From CAZENU01 sp965117035 (lineage in GTDB: Bacteria > Chloroflexota > Dehalococcoidia > Lucifugimonadales > CAZENU01): a DNA stretch of 64,000 nt. The stretch is from assembly GCA_965117035.1 (NCBI GenBank), contig OZ220748.1:2604001-2668000 (forward strand), in the 5' to 3' direction. Within the stretch, counting starts at the first letter, position 1. Every line of letters begins with the position of its first letter. The notes under the pieces were generated by a model. It searched no databases and had not been told where the DNA came from. It saw nothing but the letters and a program-made list of their open reading frames with translations. Position numbers and translations under genes: made by a program. Of the stretch, positions 1 through 8,765 are shown piece after piece.

Positions 1-2
1 GG

Positions 3-279
3 CTGCCTGCTCAGGAAATGCTGCCCGGCAGGCAGGTGTGGTCCGAGAACACCATCACCGGCCGCCCCGGACTGCGCCCCGACATCATCGTCACCGCGCC
101 CGGCCACTCGCCCGTCGTCATCGACGCCGAGTACATGCCCGCACCGTCGAGTCGGAGGCCAGGCCCCGCCTGGGGATGGAGGTGACCGCCCGCGCCCGCG
201 TCATCAAGGCCGCCATCGCGCTCCGCTACCCGGCCGAGATCGGCGACGCCCGCGACCTGCTGGCAATTCGGTCTTACGC
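3..279 (+). pseudogene. Frameshifted fragment of a restriction/methylase-associated nuclease-like protein
   Basis: Reading from the window edge gives a peptide containing GRPGLRPDIIVTAPG and PVVIDAEYMPA in one frame. Near position 140 the homologous-looking continuation RTVESEARPRLGMEV and AAIALRYPAEIGDARDLL moves to the next frame, so one base is lost (or two gained). The pattern (PDI..T...SPVVI.AEY) resembles nuclease-like segments attached to N-6 DNA methylases or restriction proteins, but this is recalled resemblance only. It breaks off around 279, just before the end of the next gene, and its 5' part may lie outside the window. Read as a decayed remnant. Confidence 0.45.
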
Positions 280-287
280 GGCTCGCC

Positions 288-485
288 TCAGAAGCCCACG
301 TTCAGGCCGACGGCGAGCAGCACCAACCAGGCCAGGACTGCCGCGAGTACCAGGCCGGAGACGACGATGGCCGCTATGGCGGCGAGCCTGCGGAAGCGTC
401 CTCGGCCGAGTTGTTTCTGCCGCTTGCGGAGCGCGGCGTCGATCTCGGCCTGGAGCTCACGGGCAGACTTGCCTCTTGTGGCCAT
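288..485 (-). CDS. Small single-pass membrane protein
   Basis: This is a 65-residue protein with a charged, basic N-terminal half (MATRGKSARELQAEIDAALR, then KRQKQLGRGRFRR) followed by one hydrophobic helix at about residues 34-60. The arrangement suggests a cytoplasmic basic tail and one membrane segment. It starts 17 bp after the stop of the upstream dehydrogenase on the same strand, so the two are probably cotranscribed. No family is recognised. Confidence 0.6.
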   Translation of the reverse strand: MATRGKSARELQAEIDAALRKRQKQLGRGRFRRLAAIAAIVVSGLVLAAVLAWLVLLAVGLNVGF

Positions 486-502
486 GCGGGGTCCTCGGAC
501 CG

Positions 503-1576
503 CTACCGGGTGGCCCCGTCGGGCCTGATGACGATCTTGCCCGCCATGCCGGACCGCAGCAGCTCGATTGCCGCGTCGATCTCCGGGAGGCGCATCTCGT
601 GGGTGACGATGGGATTGAGGTCCACGGTCCCGCTCTCCAGCAGCCAGCGCGTCCTGTACCAGGTCTCGAATATCCGCCTGCCGCTGAGGGCCCTGACGGT
701 GAGGTTCTTGAAGATGACGTCTCCGGCCATGTCCTCGATGCTGACCGCGCGGGACGGGATGCCGAAGAGCGTGACGCGCGCGCCGGGCGCGGCGGCCTTG
801 AAGGCGGTGTTTATGGCGGTCTCCGCCCCGCTCATCTCGAGCACGACGTCCACGCCGTGGCCGCCGGTGGCCTCCGTGAGCAGCTCGGCGACGTCGCCCG
901 CGGTCGCGCTTCGGTCCGGGTCGAAGGTCCAGCTGGCGCCCATCTTGCGCGCGAGCTCCAGTCGGTACTCGTGCGGGTCGACCGCGAGCACCGACGCGGC
1001 CCCGGACGAACTGGCGATCGCGATGGCGAACAGGCCGACGGGCCCGCAGCCCAGCACGCCGACCGTGCGCCCTGCCAGAGCGTGGTCCAGTGTGGAGAAG
1101 ACGGCGTTGCCGAACGGCTCCTGTAGCGTCGCGATCTCCGGCGGCAGCTTGTCGCGGTCGTTCTGCCAGACGACCTTCTCGGGGACGGCCACGTAGTCCG
1201 CGAAGGCGCCGTCACGATGAACGCCCAGGATGCTCGGGTCGACGCACATGTGGCGGGTGCCCGAGCGACACTGAACGCAGACGTCGCAGGTCACGTGGCT
1301 CTCCGCGGAAACGTAGTCGCCCACGGCGACGGTCTCGACGGCGGCGCCGAGGTCGACGACCGTGCCCGCGAACTCGTGCCCCAGGGTGACCGGCGGGGTG
1401 ATGTACTGGGAGCTCCAGTCGTCCCAGTCCCAGATGTGCAGGTCGGTGCCGCAGATGCTGGCCGCCTCGACCCGCACCAGGACCTCGTCGCTGGCGATCT
1501 CGGGGATGGGAATCTCTTCGACCACAAGGCCGCGCCCGGGCGCGGCCTTGCGTACGGCCGTCATGGTCTGTGTCAT
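503..1576 (-). CDS. tdh: Zinc-dependent L-threonine 3-dehydrogenase-like alcohol dehydrogenase
   Basis: This 357-residue medium-chain dehydrogenase would oxidise L-threonine or a related polyol with NAD+. Catalytic zinc ligands are visible as Cys42 in SICGTDLHIW and His-Glu in TLGHEFAG. The structural zinc loop follows as four cysteines (CDVCVQCRSGTRHMC). The Rossmann motif GVLGCGPVGLFAI and the C-terminal GKIVI complete the family pattern. HIWDWDDW and the length are close to Tdh, but sorbitol- or galactitol-type dehydrogenases of the same family remain possible. A promoter with a perfect TTGACA lies upstream. The gene is followed at 17 bp by a small membrane protein. Confidence 0.8.
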   Translation of the reverse strand: MTQTMTAVRKAAPGRGLVVEEIPIPEIASDEVLVRVEAASICGTDLHIWDWDDWSSQYITPPVTLGHEFAGTVVDLGAAVETVAVGDYVSAESHVTCDVCVQCRSGTRHMCVDPSILGVHRDGAFADYVAVPEKVVWQNDRDKLPPEIATLQEPFGNAVFSTLDHALAGRTVGVLGCGPVGLFAIAIASSSGAASVLAVDPHEYRLELARKMGASWTFDPDRSATAGDVAELLTEATGGHGVDVVLEMSGAETAINTAFKAAAPGARVTLFGIPSRAVSIEDMAGDVIFKNLTVRALSGRRIFETWYRTRWLLESGTVDLNPIVTHEMRLPEIDAAIELLRSGMAGKIVIRPDGATR

Positions 1577-1607
1577 GGAAGTCCTGTGCTTCGTGAGAAC
1601 ATCGGGG

Positions 1608-1637
1608 AGTGTAGGTTGGCGCCTCGCGGGGTGTCAA
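1608..1637 (-). promoter_or_regulatory. Promoter for the threonine-dehydrogenase-like operon
   Basis: On the minus strand TTGACA (1632-1637) and TACACT (1608-1613) are separated by 18 nt and lie about 35 bp ahead of the dehydrogenase start. This is a good sigma-70-type promoter by sequence, divergent from the promoter at 1686. Confidence 0.6.
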
Positions 1638-1685
1638 CTTCCGCGGGCTTGAGGCGGACCCGGCGGCGCGCCGCCGCCCGCGTCT

Positions 1686-1714
1686 TTGACTGGGCCGGGC
1701 GACGAAAGTAGACT
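1686..1714 (+). promoter_or_regulatory. Promoter for the P-loop kinase / rhaM operon
   Basis: TTGACT (1686-1691) and TAGACT (1709-1714) are separated by 17 nt. Transcription would start near 1721. This excludes the in-frame TTG at 1686 as the translation start and supports the ATG at 1758 with its AGGAGGG ribosome site at 1745-1751. Confidence 0.6.
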
Positions 1715-1757
1715 CTGGCTGCGGAGCCCCGGAACCCGCGCGCCAGGAGGGCTGTCG

Positions 1758-2456
1758 ATGAACCTGATAATCACCGGCTGCGAATACGCCGGAAAGTCGA
1801 CGCTGGTCAAACGAGTCGCCGAGTGGAAGGAGAGCGTGCTGGGGACATCGGTGCCGATAGTCTGGTTCGGCGACCACAGGATGCCCCAGTACCACGACCA
1901 CTTCAGCTTTCCCGAGCTTGGGGCCAACGACCTGACGGACGAGGAGGCGGAGGCGATGTGGTCGCTGAGCCCGCGTCTCCGCAAGTTCTTCCTCACTTGG
2001 GGGATGTACTACCACCTGAGCCAGGTCTTCTACGACGACCACGACCACATCCTCGTCGGCTTCCACCTGGAGGAGTCGGTCTACGCCCCGCTGTACTACG
2101 GGTACGGCGAGCCGGGCACCCGGCCGAGCCTGTCGCGGACGCTGGACCAGGAGATCATGAAGAAGGCGCCGGACACGGTGCTCGTCATGCTGAAGGCGTC
2201 GCCGGAGACGATCCGGGAGCGCATGAGGGCCAGCCCCCACGAGCGCGGCCTGCTGCAGGAGAAGGACGTCGAGCACGTGTTGGAGCGGTTCGACCGGGAG
2301 TTCCTGGAGTCGACCATCCGGTACAAGTTCATGATCGACACGACGGACAACAGCGAGGAGGAGACGTTCCGGCAGTTCGTCGCCAGGATGTATCCGCACC
2401 TGAGCGCGGCCGACCGCCTGCGGATGCAGACGAAGCGGCCGCCCGAAGACGCATAG
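1758..2456 (+). CDS. P-loop nucleotide kinase-like protein
   Basis: The 232-residue protein opens with a P-loop (MNLIITGCEYAGKSTLVKRV, Walker A GCEYAGKST). A later segment, DTVLVMLKASPETIRERM, looks like the nucleoside/shikimate-kinase type strand and lid, with basic residues for phosphate binding. The substrate cannot be named; deoxynucleoside kinase-like or sugar kinase-like folds are possible. The start is fixed by a strong ribosome site at 1745-1751 and a promoter at 1686-1714. The next gene, 43 bp downstream, encodes L-rhamnose mutarotase, so a role linked to sugar metabolism is possible but unproven. Confidence 0.6.
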   Translation: MNLIITGCEYAGKSTLVKRVAEWKESVLGTSVPIVWFGDHRMPQYHDHFSFPELGANDLTDEEAEAMWSLSPRLRKFFLTWGMYYHLSQVFYDDHDHILVGFHLEESVYAPLYYGYGEPGTRPSLSRTLDQEIMKKAPDTVLVMLKASPETIRERMRASPHERGLLQEKDVEHVLERFDREFLESTIRYKFMIDTTDNSEEETFRQFVARMYPHLSAADRLRMQTKRPPEDA

Positions 2457-2499
2457 GCCGGGACACACACGACGCCAGGGACCGAAGGGAGGACGCAAC

Positions 2500-2820
2500 A
2501 TGGAACGCGCGGGATTCGTGCTGAAGGTCAAGAAGCACATGCTGGACGAGTACAAGCGGCGGCACCGGGAGGTGTGGCCGGAGCTGCTGGACGCGATCCG
2601 GCGCAACGGCTTCCGCAACTACTCGATCTTCCTGGACGAAGAGGGCAACCTGTTCGGCTACTTCGAGGCGGAGGAGAGCTTCGAGAAGTGCCTGGAGGGC
2701 ATGGCGACCGAGGAGGCCAACCTGCGCTGGCAGGCCGACATGGCCGACTTCTTCGAGGGTCTCAGCGGCCGTCCGGACCAGTCGATGCTGAAGCTGGAGC
2801 ACGTCTTCTACACCGCGTAG
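2500..2820 (+). CDS. rhaM: L-rhamnose mutarotase family protein
   Basis: This 106-residue ferredoxin-like-fold protein interconverts the alpha and beta anomers of L-rhamnose in the cytoplasm. The family signature is clear: YKRRHREVWPELLDAIR near residues 18-34 with the conserved His and Trp, then NYSIFLDEEGNLFGYFEA, and a C-terminal hydrophobic strand. The length matches the RhaM/DUF718 family. It is downstream of the P-loop kinase. Enolase-superfamily genes resembling rhamnonate dehydratase occur at 18.1-20.4 kb, so deoxy-sugar catabolism in this organism is plausible. Confidence 0.88.
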   Translation: MERAGFVLKVKKHMLDEYKRRHREVWPELLDAIRRNGFRNYSIFLDEEGNLFGYFEAEESFEKCLEGMATEEANLRWQADMADFFEGLSGRPDQSMLKLEHVFYTA

Positions 2821-2850
2821 TGCCGGAACGGCCCGCGGCCGGGGCCGGGT

Positions 2851-4305
2851 TCAGGCGTCGGCCCTGAGGCTGATCTCGACGACCCGTCGGTCTTCGGGGG
2901 TCACCCGGCACCACTCCGCGACGCGCCATCCGGCGACCCACGCGATGCCCTTGGGGGTCACGAGCAGCGGGACGCGGTCCCGCCAGGCGGCCGGCACCCT
3001 GGCGTCGCCGAAGAAGTCCTTCAGCTTCTTGCTGCCGGGAGCGCCGAGTGGGTGAAAGCGGTCGCCGGGCCTCCGCGTTCTGAGGGCGAGGCCGCCGTCC
3101 AAAGCGCCGGGGCTCAGCCGGGCGACCGGATTGTGGAAGGCCTTGCCGCGTCCCTCGCCGGAGATACGCAGCGTGTCCTCGCTCGGCCTGTCCACCAGCC
3201 GTACTTCGACCAGCCACTCGCCGACCCGCGTCTCCCCCGGCACGGTGAGCGCGTGCTCGCCGTGGAGGCGGGGCAGCGGGCAGAGATCGGCATCTGCGCG
3301 CGCGATGATGGCCTCGTCGTAGCCCACGTGGAAGCGCAGGTTGCCGGGCAGGTCGATCGACCTGCCGGCGGAGCCTCCCAGCAGCCGCGTCATGTCGTCG
3401 ACGTGGCGCATGTGGAGGCCTTCTAGGTCGCCCTTGACGGCGCCGACGGCGCGTCTGAGCAGGTGTGTCAGCAGCGCCGAGGGGAGCCGGCCGACCGCGC
3501 GCCGGTCCAGTGCCACGCCGTCATCCCGCACCGCCGCGGCGTCTGCCCATACCCGATCCGTCTCCGCGTCGAGAAAGGCCAGCTCACGCGCGGCGGCGGT
3601 GGACAGCCGCAGCAGGGCGTCCCGGATGGCCGGGTTCAGCTCTTCGAGCAGCGGCAGCAGCTCGGTCCGTATCCGGTTGCGGGTGAACTCGGGCGAGCGG
3701 TTCGACTCGTCCATCCTGGGCCGCAGGCCGAGGGCGTCGCAGTACGCCTCGGTGTCGGCGCGTGTCAGGCCGAGCAGGGGGCGCACGAAGCGCGCCTCGG
3801 CCCCGTTTACTGGACGCGTCGAGCAGGCCTCCATGCCGCGCAGGCCGGTCAGGCCGCTGCCCCGCGCAATGTGCATGAGTACCGTCTCGACCTGGTCGTC
3901 CGCGGTGTGTCCGAGCGCGACCGCGTCGGCGCCGTGCTCGCGGCAGACGCGGGCCAGGAACGAGTAGCGCACGTCGCGCGCCGCCTGCTCCGGCGACAGG
4001 CGGTGCGCCGCCCTGTATGCGGCGACGTCGGCCCTCTCTGCGTCGCAGGGCACCCCCAGGTCGTCGAACGCCGCAGCCACGAACGCCGCGTCGTCGGCCC
4101 CGGCTTCTCCCCGGAGGCCGTGGTCGAGATGCGCGCCGCGCAGGTCCAGGCCCAGCCGGTCGCGCAGGTGGAGCAGGGCGTGCAGCAGCGCCATCGAGTC
4201 CGGCCCGCCGGAGACGGCGACGACCAGCGACGAAACGCCGGCGGCCGGTCCGTTCAGCGCGGCCTCCACCTCGCGGTGCACCCGGTCGACTACGGAGTCG
4301 CTCAC
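2851..4305 (-). CDS. tilS: tRNA(Ile)-lysidine synthetase
   Basis: TilS adenylates C34 of the AUA-decoding tRNA-Ile with ATP and joins lysine to it, giving lysidine. The 484-residue protein has the PP-loop SGGPDSMALLHALL at about residues 32-45, then LDHGLRGEAGADDA and ALGHTADDQVETVLMHIARGSG. It ends in a TilS C-terminal domain (RRPGDRFHPLGAPGSKKLKD, then FGDARVPAAWRDRVPLL). The start is GTG, placed 1 bp after the stop of the upstream HTH-TPR gene, so translation is probably coupled. The length is at the full-size end of the family. Confidence 0.93.
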   Translation of the reverse strand: MSDSVVDRVHREVEAALNGPAAGVSSLVVAVSGGPDSMALLHALLHLRDRLGLDLRGAHLDHGLRGEAGADDAAFVAAAFDDLGVPCDAERADVAAYRAAHRLSPEQAARDVRYSFLARVCREHGADAVALGHTADDQVETVLMHIARGSGLTGLRGMEACSTRPVNGAEARFVRPLLGLTRADTEAYCDALGLRPRMDESNRSPEFTRNRIRTELLPLLEELNPAIRDALLRLSTAAARELAFLDAETDRVWADAAAVRDDGVALDRRAVGRLPSALLTHLLRRAVGAVKGDLEGLHMRHVDDMTRLLGGSAGRSIDLPGNLRFHVGYDEAIIARADADLCPLPRLHGEHALTVPGETRVGEWLVEVRLVDRPSEDTLRISGEGRGKAFHNPVARLSPGALDGGLALRTRRPGDRFHPLGAPGSKKLKDFFGDARVPAAWRDRVPLLVTPKGIAWVAGWRVAEWCRVTPEDRRVVEISLRADA

Positions 4306-4306
4306 G

Positions 4307-6211
4307 TCAACAGGGCGCCGCGGTCGACACGGCAGGCCTCGGTCGCAGGTTGGAGAGAGTGGCTGGGTCGAACGGCGAATTTCCCGCCTTGAGCGCCTCG
4401 ACCCATGCCGCCCTGCTCGCCCCGTAGTGGTTCCGGCAACCGTCCTTCGGTGATCTGTCGACCCAGGCGAGAAATGCCTCGAAGTCGGCTATCGCCGCGC
4501 TGTCGCGCCCGAGCAGCGCGTTGGCGAGCCCGCGGCTGTCGCTGGAGAGCCGGCCGGGATCGGACGCGACGGCCTGGTCGCAATACGGCATCGCCTCCTC
4601 GGCGTTGCCCGACACCGCGAGCTGCAGGCAGAGAGTACTGCCGTACACGAGCCGGCGCGGCTCGAGGTCGTGCGCGCGCCGCAGGTCCGCAAGCGACGCG
4701 CTCCAGTCCTCGAGCTCGGAATGGACCAGGCCGCGGTTGAAGTAGGCTGCAGGCGAATCGGGCTCAAGCTCGATCGCGCGGCTGAACTCGGCGATGGCCT
4801 GCTCTGCGTCGCCAGGCTCGCTGCGGGCCAGGTACGCGTTCCCGCGGGTGAGGTAGGCTGAGGCGAGATCGGGGTCGATGTCCAGCGCCTCTTCCAGGTC
4901 GTCGAGCGCGCGGTCGACGTCGCCGGGCCCACCGCGGGCGACGTAGGCCCCGGCGCGGTTGACGTACGCGCTGGCGTATTCGGGGTCGGTATCCAGGGCC
5001 ACCTCCAGGCTGGAGATGGCGCGGCCAGGGTCGCCCTCCTCGCCGCGCTCCAGGTATGCGACGGCGAGGTTGAGGCCGGTCGCCGCGCGGCCTGGGTCGA
5101 TGGTCTCGGCCCGCAGCAGGTCGGCGACGGCGAGGTCGGGATCGCCGGGTCTGGACCGCGCCAGGTAGGCGAGCGCCCGGCTGTTGAGGGCCTCGACGGA
5201 CCTGGAATGCACGGCGAGGACCTGCGTGAACAGCCAGACCGCCTCGTCGTAGTCTGCGAAGTCGCCGCCCATGTAGGCGCGTCCCAGCAGGAACCGCAGA
5301 CTGGCCAGCGCCGCGGGCTCCGAGGGCGGCGGGTCCATCGCGCTGGCCAGCACAGTCTTGGCGCGGTCGAAGTCGTCCTGCTCCAGGTAGAGCTGGCCGA
5401 GGGTCAGAAGGGCCACGTATCGCACCTCGTCGGTCAGACCGATGTTGATCGTGGCTGGCAGCTCGGCGGGTGAGGACGCGATGTCGACGATCTGCTGGGC
5501 GTGGAGTGTCGAGCGGCCCCGCGGGACGGTGAACCGCGCGATGACGCGGCCGCTGTCGTACTCGCCCCAGATGACGACAGCGGCGCCGGAACGCCTGCCC
5601 GCCTCCTCGGCGGCCTCCTCGCCGTCGATCTCCCGGGGCCACTCGGCGGTGCGCACGGAGGCGAGCCCCGCCTCGCGGACCTCGGCGTCGATGGCCGGCC
5701 TCAGCCGGCCGACGACGTTGAACCCCTGGCCGCCCGCCGTGTAGTTGACGAACGGCGCCAGCACGATCAGGGACTCGTCGCCCATCGCGGCGGGATAGAC
5801 GGTGTCGTCGCGCAGTCTCAGTACTAACACGGCCACGATGGCCGCGACAACCAGCAGCGCCGCCGCGACTCCGGTGATCCAGAAGCGTCGGCGGAAGAGC
5901 CCGGGAGCCGGATCGGCAGGAGCTTCATCCGCCTCCGCGGGGGGGCGGACCGGCCGCGGCGATTCAGCGGGCGGCGGCGCGGTCTCTGGGGAGAACCCGG
6001 CCGCCAGGAGCAGCTCGTCTGTCTCGTCGGCCGTCAGGCGGAGTATCTCCGCGCAGCGGACGATGTCCTCCCGGTGACGCGGCCGGGCGGTAACGCCCTC
6101 CTTCCAGCGGAGGAGCGTGGGCCGGCTTACCGGGATGCGGCGCGCCAGCTCGGCGTCGCCGATGCCGGTCCGGTCCATGTAGGCGGTCAGCAGATCGGCG
6201 AAAGTCTGCAA
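4307..6211 (-). CDS. Membrane-anchored HTH protein with TPR repeats
   Basis: The 634-residue protein begins with an XRE-type helix-turn-helix (about 1-65: TGIGDAELARRIPVSRPTLL). A Pro/Glu-rich linker and one membrane helix (about 108-131, FWITGVAAALLVVAAIVAVL) follow, then an alpha/beta domain (LIVLAPFVNYTAGG) and many TPR repeats from about 260 to 590. The layout suggests a DNA-binding domain inside the cell coupled through the membrane to an external TPR region, as in one-component membrane regulators. Target genes are unknown. Its stop is 1 bp before the tilS start. The divergent neighbour is a VWA lipoprotein and could be a target, which is inference. Confidence 0.75.
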   Translation of the reverse strand: MQTFADLLTAYMDRTGIGDAELARRIPVSRPTLLRWKEGVTARPRHREDIVRCAEILRLTADETDELLLAAGFSPETAPPPAESPRPVRPPAEADEAPADPAPGLFRRRFWITGVAAALLVVAAIVAVLVLRLRDDTVYPAAMGDESLIVLAPFVNYTAGGQGFNVVGRLRPAIDAEVREAGLASVRTAEWPREIDGEEAAEEAGRRSGAAVVIWGEYDSGRVIARFTVPRGRSTLHAQQIVDIASSPAELPATINIGLTDEVRYVALLTLGQLYLEQDDFDRAKTVLASAMDPPPSEPAALASLRFLLGRAYMGGDFADYDEAVWLFTQVLAVHSRSVEALNSRALAYLARSRPGDPDLAVADLLRAETIDPGRAATGLNLAVAYLERGEEGDPGRAISSLEVALDTDPEYASAYVNRAGAYVARGGPGDVDRALDDLEEALDIDPDLASAYLTRGNAYLARSEPGDAEQAIAEFSRAIELEPDSPAAYFNRGLVHSELEDWSASLADLRRAHDLEPRRLVYGSTLCLQLAVSGNAEEAMPYCDQAVASDPGRLSSDSRGLANALLGRDSAAIADFEAFLAWVDRSPKDGCRNHYGASRAAWVEALKAGNSPFDPATLSNLRPRPAVSTAAPC

Positions 6212-6348
6212 TTGCTACATCGGTGATACGCTAAACTCGCTGAATGAGACACGGATGTAGTCCGGAGTGTACACCATCTCGTGGGACGCTGGCCGTGGCC
6301 GCCGAATCGGAACCGGCGGACACAGTCATAACCCAGGAGGTAGGCGAG

Positions 6349-7944
6349 ATGATCTGCAGACTGACAGCACTCATGGCGATTGCGGTAACGGTTATGGTCC
6401 TGGCCGCCTGCGCGGAAGGGGTCGACTATGAGCCGACTCCGGCGACCTTGGCCGCGCCCACGACCGCGCCGGCATTCATGCCCACGACCGCGCCCGCGAT
6501 GGCCCAGCCGGTACCGGTTCAACAGCAGGCGCAGACGGAGGGGTTCAACGCGATAGGCGGGAGCGCGACGGTAAACGACGCCGCGTACGACCTGACGTTC
6601 TTCAAGCACTACGGGGTCAACCCGTTCATCGACACCGAGGACGACCACCTGTCGACCTTCGCCATGGACGTGGACACGGCGTCGTACTCGGTGGCGCGCC
6701 GGTTCGTGCAGGACGGCAACCTGCCGGACCCGGCCTCGGTGCGTGTCGAGGAGTTCGTAAACTACTTCGACCAGAACTACGACCCGCCGACCGAGGACGC
6801 GTTCGCGATACACCTCGAGGGGTCTCCGTCGCCGTTCGGCGGTGAGAAGCACTGGCTGCTGCGAGTGGGACTCCAGGGGCGGGAGGTCTCCGACGACGCG
6901 CGCAAGGACGCGACGCTCGTCTTCGCCATCGACGTGTCCGGGTCCATGGCCCGCGAGGACCGGCTTGGCCTGGTCAAGCGGTCGCTCAGGCTGCTCGTCG
7001 ACGAGCTGAGGCACACCGACGAGGTGGGGATAGTCGTCTACGGCGACCGCGGCAGGGTGCTGCTCGAGCCCGCGGACGGCGGCGAGAGCCGCGCGATAAT
7101 GCGCGCGATAGACGCCCTGGAGCCGGGCGGGTCCACCTACGTCGAGGACGGGCTGCGGCTGGCCTACGAGATGGCGTCGAAGCGGGTGCGGCCGGGGCGC
7201 ATAACGCGGGTGATGCTGCTGTCCGACGGTGTCGGCAACGTCGGGCGGACCGGCGCCGACTCGATCCTCGGGCAGATCCGGTCGCACGTCGACGGCGGCG
7301 TGACGCTCACGACCGTCGGTTTCGGCATGGGCAACTACAACGACATCCTGATGGAGCAGCTCGCCAACGACGGCGACGGGACGTACCACTACGTCGACTC
7401 GCTGACGGAGGCCCGCCGGGTCTTCGTCGACAACCTGGTGGGCACTCTTCAGCACATCGCGAAGGACGCCAAGGTCCAGGTCGACTTCAACCCCGAGGTG
7501 GTGCGCAGCTACCGGCTCATCGGGTATGAGAACCGGGACGTGGCGGACGAGGACTTCCGCAACGACGAGGTCGACGCGGGCGAGGTCGGCGCCGGGCACA
7601 GCGTGACAGCGCTGTACGAGGTGAAGCTGCACGAGGGCGTGGAAGGAGCGCTCGGCACCGTCTTCCTGCGCTACGAGGACCCCGACTCCGGCGAGGTGAC
7701 CGAGCTCAGGCGCGACCTGCCGCGGAGCGAGCTGGCGGCGAGCTTCGAGGACGCGTCGCCGACGTTCCAGCTATCCGCCGTGGTGGCCGAGTACGCGGAG
7801 GTGCTGCGCGAGAGCTACTGGGCGCGGGAGGGAACGCTTGGCGCCGTCGCCCGCGAGGCGGCGCGGCTCGCGCGACTGATACCCGGGGACAACGACGTAG
7901 TCGAGTTCGCCGCGCTGACCGCCCAGGCTGAGCGCATCCAGTAG
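6349..7944 (+). CDS. Lipoprotein with von Willebrand factor A domain (YfbK-like)
   Basis: This 531-residue exported lipoprotein starts at the ATG preceded by CCAGGAGG (6333-6340). The signal peptide ends in LAAC with Cys21 as the lipidated residue. A Thr/Pro/Ala-rich linker follows, then the YfbK N-terminal segment (VDTASYSVARRFVQDGNLP and VEEFVNYFDQNY). The VWA domain has the metal-ion-dependent adhesion motif DVSGSM from residue 195. The C-terminal part matches the DUF3520 arrangement (HSVTALYEVKLHEG). It is probably a surface or periplasmic metal-dependent binding protein of unknown ligand. A longer upstream in-frame start lacks a ribosome site and would spoil the signal peptide. Confidence 0.85.
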   Translation: MICRLTALMAIAVTVMVLAACAEGVDYEPTPATLAAPTTAPAFMPTTAPAMAQPVPVQQQAQTEGFNAIGGSATVNDAAYDLTFFKHYGVNPFIDTEDDHLSTFAMDVDTASYSVARRFVQDGNLPDPASVRVEEFVNYFDQNYDPPTEDAFAIHLEGSPSPFGGEKHWLLRVGLQGREVSDDARKDATLVFAIDVSGSMAREDRLGLVKRSLRLLVDELRHTDEVGIVVYGDRGRVLLEPADGGESRAIMRAIDALEPGGSTYVEDGLRLAYEMASKRVRPGRITRVMLLSDGVGNVGRTGADSILGQIRSHVDGGVTLTTVGFGMGNYNDILMEQLANDGDGTYHYVDSLTEARRVFVDNLVGTLQHIAKDAKVQVDFNPEVVRSYRLIGYENRDVADEDFRNDEVDAGEVGAGHSVTALYEVKLHEGVEGALGTVFLRYEDPDSGEVTELRRDLPRSELAASFEDASPTFQLSAVVAEYAEVLRESYWAREGTLGAVAREAARLARLIPGDNDVVEFAALTAQAERIQ

Positions 7945-7980
7945 GCGGCGCGCAGGTAACACGGCAGAGATTGAGAGCGA

Positions 7981-8006
7981 GGGGCCGGCGCCATGGCGCC
8001 GGCCCC
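7981..8006. terminator. Bidirectional hairpin terminator
   Basis: A perfect 12-bp stem, GGGGCCGGCGCC / GGCGCCGGCCCC with a 2-nt centre, lies between the convergent VWA lipoprotein and phosphatase genes. There is only a short T stretch after it, so its strength rests on the GC stem. Confidence 0.6.
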
Positions 8007-8053
8007 TTCACGTTCGCGCCCGGACTGCCTCCCAGACGAGGCGGGCGCATCCC

Positions 8054-8695
8054 CTACTCTCCCGCTCCAGTAAGAGTGGAATGGATACGCGGCCGCAGGT
8101 GCCAGGTCTCGTTGGCGGAGACGATTTCGGCGCCGGCCGGAGTGAGCTCGATCCTGGCCATCGCGCCGAGGTCGAGGCGGACGCGGCGGAAGTGCCGGAG
8201 CGGCATCTCCAGGACCCTCGCCACCACGGTCGAGATCGTGAAGCAGTGGCTCACGGCTACGACCGTCCCGTCCGGGTGGGCGTCGTAGAGGCGCCGGACG
8301 GCGCGCCATGCCCTGTCCTGGAGCTCCTGTACGGTCTCGCCGCCGGGTGGCCTCGATGTCGCGTTGTCCCTTTCCCACTCGGCGAAGTACCCGGGATACG
8401 CCAGGCGCAGCTCGTGCTCGGTGAGGCCTTCGATGGCCCCGACGTCGGTCTCAGCCAGGTCATCGACGACCGTGAACGGGACGCCCAGGGCCTCCGAGAC
8501 GAGTCCGGCGGTCTCCCTTGCACGCCTGGCGGAGCTGGAGTACAGGCGGAACGGAAGCGCATCCTTCAGCGCGGAGGCGATATGGCCGGCCTGGGCCCTG
8601 CCGGCGGCGTTCAGGGGCGGGCCGCCATTGCTGCTCATCATTCTGCCATCGCGGTTGTCGTCGGTCTCGCCGTGTCGGACGAGTATCAGGCGCAC
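8054..8695 (-). CDS. Histidine phosphatase family protein
   Basis: The 213-residue protein has the RHGET motif at residues 7-11 (catalytic His8), the second Arg in LYSSSARRARETAG, the acid segment LAETDVGAIEGLTEHEL, and the second catalytic His in VVAVSHCFTIS. It belongs to the phosphoglycerate mutase-like phosphatases (CobC/GpmB type). The substrate cannot be told from sequence; alpha-ribazole phosphatase or a general phosphatase are possibilities, and no cobalamin genes are nearby. It lies 70 bp after recX on the same strand. Confidence 0.85.
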   Translation of the reverse strand: MRLILVRHGETDDNRDGRMMSSNGGPPLNAAGRAQAGHIASALKDALPFRLYSSSARRARETAGLVSEALGVPFTVVDDLAETDVGAIEGLTEHELRLAYPGYFAEWERDNATSRPPGGETVQELQDRAWRAVRRLYDAHPDGTVVAVSHCFTISTVVARVLEMPLRHFRRVRLDLGAMARIELTPAGAEIVSANETWHLRPRIHSTLTGAGE

Positions 8696-8765
8696 TTGGG
8701 CCTCGTTCTCCAGATGAGGGTCGAGTGCCGGACAGGATAGCGGAACGGGGCCCTCGCGGTGCGGG